Notes: generated from the sequence alone by a model not told the origin. Numbered from the stretch's first letter, positions 44,406-54,030 are shown. The stretch is 64,000 nucleotides of DNA from Rhineura floridana (GCF_030035675.1 NC_084482.1:176294373-176358372); one strand, 5' to 3'. A program made the numbers and translations.

Positions 44406-45056
44406 ATGGCAATTAAGAAAGTGGCTGAGAATCTGGAAATAACTATGTTTCAGAGAATAATGAATGAGATTGAGATAACGAAAATTGAATTGAGTAAAAT
44501 GAAGCAGGAGATTAAAGATATAAGGGTCCCTGTGAGAGAGGTGACCCTGGAAGGGGTCCCTGTGAGAGAGGAGACCCCGGAGATTGGAATAGGGGTCCCT
44601 GTGAGAGAGGAGACCCTGGAGACTGGAATAGGGGTCCCTGTGAGAGAGGAGATCCCGGAGATTGGAACAAACGTGGAACAGGAACAAGATTTGGAGTCTA
44701 TGGACTTTAGAAATAAAATCTATTGTTTGGAACTCAATGTTATCTCTGAAGAAATTAATGAAGATTCTAGAGATAAAGTTATCAATGGCATGGATTATCT
44801 TCTGGACTGGAATGATGTGATGGAGCCCAATATAGAGAAAATCTATGGAATTAACTGCAGCCATGTGACAATGGAAAAACTTTTAAGAGATGACCCAGTG
44901 TATTTTGAAAAAAAGAACAGAGATATGATTTTACAGCAGTATTTCAGCAACTTATTCAGAATGGATGGCAAGAAAATATTTGGGATAGAGGTAATTCCCA
45001 TCAGACTCTTATTATATGACTATGGCTTTGACAGCAAGATTATTATGGAATACTGA
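44406..45056 (+). CDS. L1-type ORF1 protein (RNA-binding chaperone family)
   Basis: 216 codons from ATG 44,406, chosen because it lies at the start of the coiled-coil-like segment; an in-frame ATG at 44,379 would add only nine residues. Order: an E/K-rich helical N-terminus with heptad-like spacing (IMNEIEITKIELSKMKQEIK), a 13-residue tandem repeat (VPVREETPEIGIG, nearly four units), then an RRM-like region (RNKIYCLELNVISEEINEDS...IEKIYGINCS) and a basic C-terminal part (YFEKKNRDMILQQYFSNLFR). This matches the L1 ORF1p plan of coiled coil, RRM and CTD, which trimerises and coats the element RNA. At about 216 residues it is shorter than typical L1 ORF1p (300+), ending inside the CTD. The frame is uninterrupted. 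Confidence 0.7.
   Translation: MAIKKVAENLEITMFQRIMNEIEITKIELSKMKQEIKDIRVPVREVTLEGVPVREETPEIGIGVPVREETLETGIGVPVREEIPEIGTNVEQEQDLESMDFRNKIYCLELNVISEEINEDSRDKVINGMDYLLDWNDVMEPNIEKIYGINCSHVTMEKLLRDDPVYFEKKNRDMILQQYFSNLFRMDGKKIFGIEVIPIRLLLYDYGFDSKIIMEY
44527..44667 (+). repeat. 39-bp tandem repeat inside ORF1
   Basis: The unit starting GGTCCCTGTGAGAGAGG is repeated: one short copy of 30 bp followed by three full copies, the last ending at the non-repeat sequence TGGAACAAACGTGG. The units differ at only a few bases and keep the frame. Confidence 0.92.
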
Positions 45057-45665
45057 TAATGGAAGATTGGATATTGAAATTACTGGACTTAACAAGACTA
45101 CTGAAGATGGAAGATGGAAAATGGAACTAATAGAGATAATAGAACAATGGCTACTGAAATTACTGAACCTAACAGATTCTGATGTGATGGATTAATTGAA
45201 ATGTTTATTTTGACTATGGTTATGACAATAAGATTATCATAATTAGTAATGAGATGGATTAATCGATATGCTTATCTGGAAAAAAAAAATTGATAGATAT
45301 ATTTCTTAAAGAATTGAAACCTCTCTTTGACTTTTTGTGGAAAGAATAAAGTAATGTTTATGAGATTTGATGATTAAGTAAGATAACTACTGGAGGAAAG
45401 TGATTTTATAATATGACTTAAGAGACAGGATTGCTATATATTATAGACTTATAACTGATTTGATCTTTGACAAATGGGAAGTCAATATTTTACTCTTTAT
45501 TTTTTTTTTGTTTTTTTTTTTTCTTCTTTTCTTTTTTTCTTTTTGTTTAACTATTTTTGATTTTGTTTTTTGTCTTTGAATGTTTTATGATTTTGTCTTG
45601 TATGTTTTATGAAAATCTGAATAAAAATTATTGAAAAAAAAAAAAAAGAAAAAAAACTATTATGG

Positions 45666-45958
45666 CTATCATGGATTTCACCTTCTTTACAAAAGTAATT
45701 TTGGCAAGATATTTGGTCCAGTTCCATCACTTCCAAAGGATAATAGTATTGTGAGATCAAGGACTCAAAAAGGAAAAAAAAAACACTTTAGGGCAATACC
45801 TTTATCAGGGCAATCAAAATGTCCCCAAACAGTATGCAAGTTTTTGAGATCTGCAAAACACTTCATCGGGCTAGATGGGAAACAAAGCAAGGATGTGTTT
45901 GGCTAAACACAAGCAGCTGCTTTTGCACAGTTTCCCCTTTGTAATGCTCATCTGCTGT
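45666..45958. other. Sequence without recognised gene or repeat
   Basis: Follows the half-LINE directly. No repeat, exon or structure seen. Confidence 0.4.
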
Positions 45959-46203
45959 GCCCACTGGCCTGGAGATAGGGGGGTTGGATGTCACCCCATT
46001 GTCATAGTCAGACCACTTTCTGGTGAAGTTTAGACTTATGGCTCTGATCCTTCCCTGCAGGGGTGGTGGACAGATTAAGATGGTCCCCCCCTGGAGCCTA
46101 ATGGATACCACTGGATTCCTGAATGCCCTGGGAGAGTTCCCAGTAGATAGAGCAGGAAATGGAGTTTTAGAGCCTTCGGAGGCCCACTGTGAATTGTTTG
46201 CAA
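45959..46203 (+). pseudogene. L2-clade LINE fragment, endonuclease end and linker
   Basis: Near 46,008 the frame shows the SDHF box that ends the AP-type endonuclease. It is followed by the linker GQIKMVPPWSLMDTTGFLNA, homologous to the start of the 708-codon frame at 47,397, and by CELFARHFDLK, the counterpart of CDTFVKQFSDK there. About 300 bp of linker are missing between these pieces. It is a separate, older L2 relic preceding the next copy. Confidence 0.6.
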
Positions 46204-47396
46204 GGCACTTTGATCTGAAGATGGGGACTGTTTCTTCTAGCCCTGTGTCATGGTCAGATCACTACCTGATGAAATTGGATCTCTCTGTGCCGCACACCCT
46301 CCGCAGGGGACAAGGACCTATTAGGATGGTCCGCCCCAGACGCAGTATGCTGATGACACGCAGCTCTATTTCTCCTTTTCATCTTCTTCAGGTGAGTCTG
46401 TTGATGTGCTGAACCGTTGCCTGACCGCGATAATGGACTGGATGAGAGCTAATAAACTGAGACTCAATCCAGACAAGACCGAGACATTGTTGGTGAATGC
46501 CTTCCCTGCTCAGATAGTGGATGTTAACCCTGTTCTGGATGGGGTTACACTCCCCCTGAAGGAACAGGTACGTAGTTTGGGGGTTCTTCTCGACTCTTCC
46601 TTGTCTCTCGAGGCCCAAGTGGCCTCGGTGGCACGGAATGCGTTTTACCATCTTTGTCTGGTAGCCCAACTACGCCCCTATCTGGACAGGGACGACCTCG
46701 CCTCCGTTGTTCACGCTCTGGTAACTTCAAGATTGGATTACTGTAATGCGCTCTACGTAGGGCTGCCCCTGAAGACAATTCGGAAGCTTCAGCTGGTGCA
46801 GAACGCAGCTGCCAGACTACTGACGAGGACCAGTCGGTCTTCGCATATAACACCTGTCTTGGCGCGTCTGCACTGGCTTCCTATTTGCTTCCGGGCGAGA
46901 TTCAAGGTGCTGGTTCTTACCTATAAACCCTTACACGGCGTGGGACCTCAATACCTTGTGGAACGCCTCTCTCGATACGAACCTACCCGTTCACTTCGTT
47001 CAGAATCTGAGGCCCTCCTCTGGGTACCAACCCATCGGGAAGCCCGGAGGGTGGTTACTAGATCTAGGGCCTTTTCTGTGGTGGCCCCTGAGTTGTGGAA
47101 CAGCCTCCCCGTAGAGGTACGCCTGGCGCCTACACTTTTAACTTTTCGGCGCCAGGTAAAGACCTTTTTATGCTCCCAGGCATTTTAATTTTCTTAACCA
47201 TTTTAATCTTTTAATCCGTATTTTTAATTTTTGTCGTATTGTGTTTTTGTAGTGTTTTTTGTTGTTTGTTTGTATATGTTTTTATGATTTTTATTATGAT
47301 ATATTGTATTTTATCTTGTTTGTTCACCGCCCTGAGAGCTATTCTGCTAAGGGTGGTATATAAATTGAAATAATAAATAAATAAATAAATAAATAA
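46204..47396 (+). mobile_element. L2-clade LINE copy 1, internally deleted
   Basis: Begins with a second endonuclease end (SWSDHYLMKLDLSVP, near 46,250). It then passes from RMVRPRR directly to the YADD region (CAGTATGCTGATGACACGCA at 46,341), so roughly 1 kb of linker and RT fingers/palm is absent. The 3' part is well kept. It ends with TTCACCGCCCTGAGAGCTAT, GGGTGGTATATAAATTG and an (AAAT)n tail at 47,370-47,396. Confidence 0.8.
46406..47188 (+). pseudogene. L2 ORF2 C-terminal half (copy 1)
   Basis: 260 codons, beginning after the YADD box in a different frame from the upstream endonuclease piece. Visible L2 landmarks are WMRANKLRLNPDKTETLLVN, SLGVLLDSSLSLEAQVASVA, TSRLDYCNALYVGLPLKTIR, KLQLVQNAAARLLTRTSRSS, ITPVLARLHWLPICFRARFK and RAFSVVAPELWNSLPVEVRL. 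This is the RT thumb and C-terminal region of L2-clade LINEs, of unknown catalytic contribution. It is 60-65% alike by eye to the same region of copy 2. It cannot act alone because the catalytic palm is missing. Confidence 0.8.
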
Positions 47397-49523
47397 ATGA
47401 TGGAGCCTATTGGATTCCTAAATGCGCTGGGTGATCTGGAGCTAACTGAAGGCCACCCGGTCGAAGCCCTGGTGATGGAGTGGAATAGGGAGATCACTAG
47501 GGCAATAGACCGGGTGGCACCGAAACGTCCTCCTCTCCTGAATAGAACTCAGACTGCACCCTGGTATACACCACGGTTACGCAGTCTGAGGCAGGAATTG
47601 AGACGACTAGAGCGCCGATGGCGGAAATCGTGCACTGAAGGTGATCGGACACTGGTTAGAGCGGCAATAGCGGCCTACCAGCGGGCAACAAAGGCAGCAA
47701 AGAGGCAATTCTTTGCTGCCTCTATTGCGTCGGCAGAGTGCTGTCCCAGGAGGTTGTTCCAAGTGGTCCGAAGCCTGGTCGGTCCAGTAGCGCAGGAACC
47801 TATGGAACAATCAAAAGCCTCCTGTGACACATTTGTTAAACAATTTTCTGATAAAATCGAGCACCTAAAGGACAAGATTCCGTACGTCGTGGTTACAAGT
47901 AGGGGTCCAGAGGCGGCCAGTTGCAATCCGGTCTGCTGGGATCGGTTTCAGCCTCTTCTCTCTGATGAAGTGGACAAGGTGCTCTCTGCTGTAAAACCAA
48001 CCACTTGCTTACTTGATCCTTGCCCTTCATGGCTCGTTATGAGCTGTAAAGAGAGACTGGGCAATGGGATCAAGGCAATGGTAAATGCATCCTTGGAGGA
48101 GGGTGTAATGCCATTGCCCCTCAAGGAGGCAGTGATAAGACCTATTCTGAAAAAGCCCTCCTTGGATCCCCAAGATTTAAACAACTTTCGCCCAGTCTCC
48201 AATTTACCGTTCTTGGGCAAGGTAATTGAGCGTGTGGTGGCAAAGCAGCTACAGACACACTTGGAGGAAGCAGATTATTTAGATCCTTTCCAGTCGGGCT
48301 TCAGGACTGGACACGGAACTGAAACAGCCTTGGTCGCTCTGGTGGATGATATGAGGAGGGCGTTGGATAGGGGAGAACATACCTTCCTCGTCCTCCTGGA
48401 CCTCTCAGCGGCTTTCGATACCGTCGACCACGGTATCCTGTTGAGTCGCCTGGAGGGACTGGGAATAGGAGGCACTGTTTTACAGTGGTTCCGTTCCTAT
48501 CTCTCCGGTAGATATCAATGGGTAGTGTTGGGGGATGAGGTTTCAGACCCTTGGCCCCTCAACTGTGGTGTGCCACAGGGTTCTATCCTCTCTCCCATGC
48601 TATTTAACATTTATATGAAACCGCTGGGAGCCATCATCAGGAGTTTTGGGCTGCAGTGTCACCAATATGCGGATGACACGCAGCTCTATCTCTCATTTAA
48701 ATCTTCACCAGAGTTGGCTGTGGATACCTTGTCCAAGTGCCTGGAGTCCGTAAGTGGATGGATGGGAAAGAACAGGCTGAAGCTGAACCCCAATAAGACT
48801 GAGGTATTACTAGTGGGGGACAAGGGAAGGTTGGGTGATTTTGACCTGATACTTAATGGGGTGAGTTTGCCCCTGAAGGACCAGGTCCGCAGTCTCGGGG
48901 TCATCTTGGACTCCCAGCTGTCTATGGAGGCTCAGGTTTCTGCAGTGAGCCAGGCAGCTTGGTACCAACTTCATCTAGTACAGAGGCTGCAACCCTATCT
49001 TCCCATACATCTGCTCCCACGAGTGATACATGCCCTGATCTCCTCTCGATTAGACTACTGTAATGCGCTCTACGTGGGGTTACCCTTGAAGATGGTCCGG
49101 AAACTCCAGCTGGTACAAAACGCGGCGGCACGCTTAATAAAGCAGACCCGCCGCCGCGATCATATCACCCCAGTGTTGATTGAATTACACTGGTTGCCAG
49201 TTGTATACCGGGCCCAATTCAAGGTGTTGGTTTTAACCTTTAAAACTCTATACGGTTCCGGCCCAGTTTATCTGAAGGAGCGCCTCCAGTATCACCAAAT
49301 ATGCCGCCAAACAAGATCAGCCTCACAGGACCTTCTCTCGGTCCCACCGACTAAGACAGCTAGGTTGGTGCGGACCAGGGAGAGGGCTTTTTCGATCATG
49401 GCCCCCACCCTCTGGAACTTACTTCCCTTTGACCTTCGGCATGCCCCCTCCCTGTTGACTTTTCGCCAAGCCTTGAAGACCTGGCTCTTCAGGCAGGCCT
49501 ATGGGATCTCTGGGGTGGGTTAG
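47397..49523 (+). CDS. L2-clade reverse transcriptase, 708-codon open frame
   Basis: Encodes the part of an L2 ORF2 protein that copies element RNA at a nicked chromosomal target. Residues 1-240 are the linker after the endonuclease, with a basic helical stretch at about 60-105. The RT core follows: FRPVSNLPFLGKVIERVV (about 264), LDLSAAFDTVDH (about 334), CGVPQGSILSPMLFNIYM (about 390) and the catalytic HQYADDTQLYL (about 422). Then SLGVILD (about 499), and C-terminal landmarks SRLDYCNALYVGLPLKMVRK, ITPVLIELHWLPVVYRAQFK and RERAFSIMAPTLWNLLPFDL. There are no internal stops or frameshifts. The first Met is simply the first ATG after truncation and not a natural start. The upstream endonuclease (about 230 residues in the family) is missing, so autonomous movement is not expected. 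Confidence 0.9.
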   Translation: MMEPIGFLNALGDLELTEGHPVEALVMEWNREITRAIDRVAPKRPPLLNRTQTAPWYTPRLRSLRQELRRLERRWRKSCTEGDRTLVRAAIAAYQRATKAAKRQFFAASIASAECCPRRLFQVVRSLVGPVAQEPMEQSKASCDTFVKQFSDKIEHLKDKIPYVVVTSRGPEAASCNPVCWDRFQPLLSDEVDKVLSAVKPTTCLLDPCPSWLVMSCKERLGNGIKAMVNASLEEGVMPLPLKEAVIRPILKKPSLDPQDLNNFRPVSNLPFLGKVIERVVAKQLQTHLEEADYLDPFQSGFRTGHGTETALVALVDDMRRALDRGEHTFLVLLDLSAAFDTVDHGILLSRLEGLGIGGTVLQWFRSYLSGRYQWVVLGDEVSDPWPLNCGVPQGSILSPMLFNIYMKPLGAIIRSFGLQCHQYADDTQLYLSFKSSPELAVDTLSKCLESVSGWMGKNRLKLNPNKTEVLLVGDKGRLGDFDLILNGVSLPLKDQVRSLGVILDSQLSMEAQVSAVSQAAWYQLHLVQRLQPYLPIHLLPRVIHALISSRLDYCNALYVGLPLKMVRKLQLVQNAAARLIKQTRRRDHITPVLIELHWLPVVYRAQFKVLVLTFKTLYGSGPVYLKERLQYHQICRQTRSASQDLLSVPPTKTARLVRTRERAFSIMAPTLWNLLPFDLRHAPSLLTFRQALKTWLFRQAYGISGVG

Positions 49524-49712
49524 GTTTTACACTGTATTAATGTAAGATGGTCTTCAGATGAGATGTTATGATATTAATAATGTGATGATTATGTATATGA
49601 GCAGATTGTATTTTATATTGTATTTTATATTGTACGTCGCCCAGAGTGTCCGTTCAGTCGGACAGATGGGCGTCTGCTAAATAAAATTTTATTTTATTAT
49701 TATTATAAAGTT
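47397..49712 (+). mobile_element. L2-clade LINE copy 2, 5'-truncated
   Basis: Starts without any spacer after the A/T tail of copy 1 and runs through an intact RT frame to ATTGTACGTCGCCCAGAGTG, CGGACAGATGGGCGTCTGCT and the TAAATAAAATTTTATT(TTA)n tail. The endonuclease is absent, so it is 5'-truncated by about one third. Confidence 0.88.
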
Positions 49713-51622
49713 GCTTGCCTCCATAGCAGTCTTGATGCCCCATCCACATCTACTGTAGTCCCCAATGAGGTGTCCAGTGCAACGTCTGCTGCAACTTCTT
49801 GGGAATGGTTTCAGTTGATGAGGCCTGATGACATGGACAAGGTGCTTGCAATGATGCAGCCAGCAACGTGTCCTCTCGACCCTTGCCCTTCTTTTCTTGG
49901 CTTATTAAAGCTTGCTGAGGGGGTTTGACTGAGTGGATCCAGAGTGTGGTCAACGCATCATTGCGGGAGGGAGTGGTTCCAGCCGCCTTGAAAGAGACGG
50001 TGATCTGACCACTCCTAAAAAGCCCACCATGGACCTATTGGTTTATGTCAACTACCGACCAATTGCAAATACTCCCTTTTTAGGGAAGGTGATTGAGAGG
50101 GTTGTGGCACAGCAATTGCAAGTACTCTTGGAGGAAACAGATTATCTTGACCGATCCCAGTCTGAGTTCAGGCCTGGTTATGGGACTGAATCAGTCTTGG
50201 TTGCCCTGATGGATGACTTTTATTGGGAGAAGGACAGGGGGAGTGTGACCCTGTTATTCTTACTTGATCTCTCTGCGGCTTTTAATACCATTGACCATGG
50301 TATCCTTCTGAGCCGACTTGGTGAGATGGGTATTGAAGGAACTGTTTTACAGTGGTTCCGATCCTATCTCCAGGGTCGCTCTCAGAGAATAGCATTGGGT
50401 GACTGACTTTCGGGCCCCTGGCAGTTGTGCTGTGCAGTGCCACAGGGTACCATCTTGTCCCCCATGCTGTTTCACATCTATATGAAGCCCTTGGGAATGG
50501 TCATGAGGAGATTTGGGGCGAGGTGTCAGCAGTATGCTGACGATACCCAGCTCTATTACTCCACAACATCTGAATTGGGAGAGGCTGTGCAAGCCCTGGA
50601 CCGCTGCCTGGACTCGGTGGTCGGCTGGATGAGGGCCAATAAACTGAGTCTGTATCCTAGCAAGACGGAGGTGCTGTGGGTTGGTGGTTCCAGAGTTCGG
50701 ATAATTGGTCAGTTGCCTGCTTTGGACAGGGTCGTACTCCCTCTGAAAGAGCAAGTCCATAGTCTGGGGATGTTCCTGGATCCATCTTTGTTGCTAGAGG
50801 CCCAGGTGACCTCAGTGGCTAGGAGTGCATTTTACCAGCTTCGGCTGATAAGACAGCTGTGGCAGTTTCTGGACCGGAATAGGCTGACCATTGTTGTCTA
50901 CACACTGGTAACCTCCAGGCTGGATTACTGTAATACGCTCAATGTGGGGCTGCCCTGGAGGTTGGTCCGGAAGCTGCAGCTGGTGCAAAATGCAGCAGCA
51001 AGACTGCTCACTGGGGCAGGGTATCGCCAACATGTCACCCTACTGCTGAAAGAATTGCACTGGCTGCCCATTTGCTACCGGGCCATGTTCAAGGTTCTAG
51101 TTTTGGTGTACAAAGCCCTATACAGCTTGGGACCAGGATACCTGAAAAAGCGTTTTACCCCTTATATACCCAGTCGATCACTGCACTCTGCAGGTGCCTC
51201 CTGCATACACCATCTTACCAGGAGGTTCATTCTGAACAATATAGGAAACAGACCTTTAGTGTGGTGGCACATACCCTGTGGAATTCCCTCCCCTTAAATA
51301 TTAGGCAGGTGCCATCTCTGTTATCTTTTTGGTGGCTTTTGAAGACTTTCCTCTTTCAACAAGACTTTTAAGTTGAGACCTATCCCAGTCTGTGTTAGAA
51401 TTGCTTTTAATATGTTTTCTTTAATAATATGTTTTAACCCTTTAAAAATGTTTTAAAAGCTTTTTAAAAAAAATGTTTTTAACGTTGTTTTGTTTTAATG
51501 TATTTTAAGGTCTTTTTATGATGTTTTAAAGTGTTTTTAGCATTTCTGTTTGCCGCCCTGGGCTCCTCCTGGAAGGAAGGGCGGGATATAAATCAAATAA
51601 TAAACAAACAAACAAACAAATA
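49713..51622 (+). mobile_element. L2-clade LINE copy 3, 5'-truncated and mutated
   Basis: Directly follows the tail of copy 2. It starts in the linker (TGATGGACAAGGTGC-like region at 49,830) and ends with GCCGCCCTGGGCTCCTCCTG, GGAAGGGCGGGATATAAATC and an (AAAC)n tail at 51,601-51,620. It belongs to the subfamily also seen at 18.98-19.30 kb. Confidence 0.85.
49933..51371 (+). pseudogene. L2 ORF2 reverse transcriptase (copy 3), broken
   Basis: Two long pieces in the same frame, 49,933-50,406 and 50,425-51,297, are separated by an in-frame stop at 50,404. The C-terminus continues in another frame to 51,371 after a frameshift near 51,200. Motifs in order: YRPIANTPFLGKVIERVVAQ, LLDLSAAFNTIDHGILLSRL, CAVPQGTILSPMLFHIYMKP, QQYADDTQLYYS, WMRANKLSLYPSKTEVLWVG, SRLDYCNTLNVGLPWRLVRK, LLKELHWLPICYRAMFKVLV and HTLWNSLPLNIRQVPSLLSF. 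All catalytic boxes are present. More diverged than copy 2. Confidence 0.85.
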
Positions 51623-51749
51623 AGTAAGTAAGTGCAGATGCAGAGGACAAACCATCAGGGAGGCCTGTTACCTGCATGTCGGGCTTGTAATTTTCCCTTA
51701 TATATCTGGATATCCAGTGTTAAAAGGATTTATTAAACAATTCAGGAGT

Positions 51750-51794
51750 AGTCGGCCCCTTGGTCTGATCCATCAGGGTTTTTCTTATGTTCTC
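51750..51794 (+). repeat. CR1 3'-end sliver
   Basis: GGCCCCTTGGTCTGATCCAT and CAGGGTTTTTCTTATGTTCT. Confidence 0.6.
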
Positions 51795-51811
51795 TGTCAA
51801 CTCTGGTGAAC

Positions 51812-51881
51812 ATCCAGGCTGCATACACCTCATACGTGGAAAGCACACACCCCAAAAAGGGTACTGGGAACTATAGTTTAT
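51812..51881. repeat. Palindromic MITE, left half (split by copia)
   Basis: GGAAAGCACACACCCCAAAA and GGTACTGGGAACTATAGTTTA correspond to the left arm of the MITE at 5185. The right half continues at 55,089 on the far side of the copia element. Confidence 0.75.
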
Positions 51882-52361
51882 AGTGGAAGTGGAGCAAGAG
51901 TAACTCCTGTTTGGGTTCTTTTGTTTGTATTCCAGAAGGAAGATAAAGTTAGGGTCCTCCAGCTGGCTAGGCTTGCCTACCTTTACCTGTGCGCTTCTCT
52001 ACCTAACTTCCTTCCATTGTAAACTGATATGCTCAGGGAAGCTGACCTGCCCTTCCTTCCTTTGTCTTCCTCCTTGACAGTCCGAGGAGAGAGGAGACAT
52101 ATTTGTCTTTGCTCTCTCTCCTGAACCATGAGGGCAATACCCACGTCTGGGCATTGCGCCCCCAACTTAGTTAGTTAGAACTAAGTACGCCTTTCCTATC
52201 TACTATGTATTTCTATAAATAAAGTAGTTTTCTTATTTTACTAAGTCTTAAGACTCAGTTATTTAAATGCAGGGTAAAAGCCTGATTCTTATGTAAATAC
52301 ACACAGTGGCACACCCAGCTCAGTCCGCTGAATCACTTTGCACATAAATATTTCTATAACA
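51882..52361 (+). repeat. Copia 5' LTR
   Basis: About 480 bp ending TTTCTATAACA. It shares with the 3' LTR CTACCTAACTTCCTTCCATT, GTATTTCTATAAATAAAGTA and ATTTAAATGCAGGGTAAAAG. The AATAAA polyadenylation signal lies near 52,217. The very first bases look altered relative to the expected TGTTA start. Confidence 0.8.
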
Positions 52362-52363
52362 AA

Positions 52364-52381
52364 AGGTTATGGCAGCCCAGT
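52364..52381 (+). promoter_or_regulatory. Copia primer-binding site
   Basis: GGTTATGGCAGCCCAG directly follows the LTR. It resembles the site by which Drosophila copia uses a half fragment of initiator tRNA-Met (GGTTATGGGCCCAG, from memory). Confidence 0.55.
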
Positions 52382-52562
52382 AAGCTAAATTGAACTGCAA
52401 GTTGTGCCTGAAAGCTAAAAAGGCTAAATACTGTGTGTGATTTACAAAAGAGCTCAAAAGGAGACTTTAGGTTAGAGAAAGAAAAGCATGGCTGAAGAAT
52501 CAACACTTAAGAAAAGTATTCCAAGGCTGGAGAAGGACAATTATGTGATTTGGAGCCTTTGA

Positions 52563-53315
52563 ATGGCAGCACCTTTGGAAGGGGAGGATCTATATGAAGT
52601 CCTGACTGATCCTGAACCCTCAGCAGTGGATCAAGAAGCCACTGCATCCTGGAAATGTAAGCATGCCAAAGTGAAGTCTCTTCTTATTTTTGCTTTATCA
52701 AATGAGGCACTAAATGTTTGCATGGGCTGTAGAAATGCTAAAGAAATATGCGAAAATGTGTATCAAAGAAAATCTAAAAATCATGTGATGTTTCTCTATA
52801 AGTCACTGTACACGCTGAAACAATCTGACAGAGAAGATCTCAATCCATATCTGGAGAGATTTAGAAGTGTGCTCCGAGAATTAGAAAGATGTGGAAGATC
52901 TTTAGATGAAGATTTTCAAAAAGTCATACTCCTGGCCTCTCTAAATGAACATCATTATATTATTCAACAGACAGATCAGAATTTGGATCAGATTATGGCA
53001 TATCCAAAAGATCAGGACTATAAAGAGAGACAGGAACAAGATCTGTCTGAACAAGCAAATTTTACTGTGGGCAGAAACAGCAACCAGAGAGAGGATAGAG
53101 AGATTGGTCATGGCTTGAAGCCACAGCCGGGCACAGATAAACAAAGGAAGAATTGCTTCAAATGCAAATCCCCTAATCACCTTCAAAGAGATTGTCCTAG
53201 AAGGGACAGAGGTGTTGATTTTAAACAGAAGCAAGCTGAAAGAAAATCAAATAGCCAAACTAAAGTTACCATGTACCTGATGGAAAGAATGAGGATTATA
53301 AAACAAGTTTTTTAA
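52563..53315 (+). pseudogene. Copia gag remnant with zinc knuckle
   Basis: A 250-codon open frame with the Ty1/copia gag layout: a UBN2-type helical capsid domain (about residues 20-150, including the region LYKSLYTLKQSDREDLNPYL), then a charged linker and a CCHC zinc knuckle CFKCKSPNHLQRDC near residue 200. Gag forms the particle that packages the element RNA. It lies about 200 bp after the 5' LTR, in the expected position. The upstream leader (SIPRLEKDNYVIW-like codons near 52,520) fits the usual copia gag start. Treated as a fossil. Confidence 0.8.
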
Positions 53316-54030
53316 TCAATACTGTGGCTACTGCACATTTGGTAAATAATAAAAAATTGTTTAAGAACTTTAGCCCCCATACACACAATGTAATTATAGC
53401 ATCAGGAGATGTTTACTGTTCTCAAGGAATAGGCACTGTGGAGCTACTTTGCAAAATGCTAGAGGGTGCCAGAGAGCTTGAACTGAAAAATTGCCTATTT
53501 GTTCTAGCATTTAAAGATGTGCCACTAAAATAATGCATCTTGGAGGTAAACTTTGACACAATTTGCCAAGTTTTAGATGAAGGAGAAGTATGTTGTACTG
53601 CAAAAGAGAAAAATGGACTTTTGCATTTAGAATATTTTGAAACTATGTATGCAAATACAGCCAAAGAAACCGGTCATTCTGAATGCTTACATGTTTGGCA
53701 TCAAAGAATGGGACACGCCAGCTTAGCCAGAATCAATGCTCTAGAGAAGGAAAATTTAGCTAGAGGCATAAAATCGGACAATGTAAATACACAGAGAAAT
53801 GTGAATTTTGTATAAAGACAAAAATTGTGAAACCAAAATTTCCTAAGAAAAGTGAAAGAAAACTACAAAACCTCTAGAATTAATTCACACTGACCTTTTT
53901 GGACCCATTAGAATTCCATCACAGGGTGGAAATCTATACATGCTTACTTTCACAGATGATTACTCAAGGTATACTACAATGTACCTACTGAGAGAGAGAA
54001 GTCAACTACTTCAAAAATTGAAGGACTACG
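53316..54030 (+). pseudogene. Copia pol remnants: protease, gag-pre-integrase, integrase start
   Basis: In order: a protease-like stretch after gag (53.32-53.53 kb), the gag-pre-integrase domain with HVWHQRMGHASLARINALEK (about 53,690-53,760), and the start of the integrase core (HTDLFGPIRIPSQGGN, then LTFTDDYSRYTTMYLLRERS, about 53,890-54,000), including the first integrase aspartates. The order gag, protease, integrase is diagnostic of Ty1/copia. Sequence identity to copia ends where BovB sequence begins. Broken. Confidence 0.78.

Larger units (their letters stand above)
43650..45647 (+). mobile_element. Full-length L1-like element with ORF1 only (half-LINE)
   Basis: A 1,998-bp unit with a 5' UTR-like leader of about 750 bp starting ACTTCCGGGAAGGGTGAC, one ORF1-type gene (44406-45056), about 550 bp of 3' UTR with a T-rich block (45,489-45,545), the GAATAAAAATTATTGAA end and a 14-base A tail. 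The 18-bp sequence GAAAAAAAACTATTATGG is exact on both sides (43632-43649, 45648-45665), as produced by L1-type target-primed insertion. No ORF2 sequence is present, which recalls the mammalian HAL1 elements. A stem CTTTTGAG/CTCAAAAG lies in the leader at 43,683-43,710. Perfect TSDs and clean ends point to a recent, complete insertion. Confidence 0.8.

Noticed and set aside
46406-51371. Possible domesticated host gene made from L2 reverse transcriptase
   Set aside because: Each frame lies within an ordinary truncated L2 with its own 3' tail. There is no promoter, splicing or shared frame across copies.
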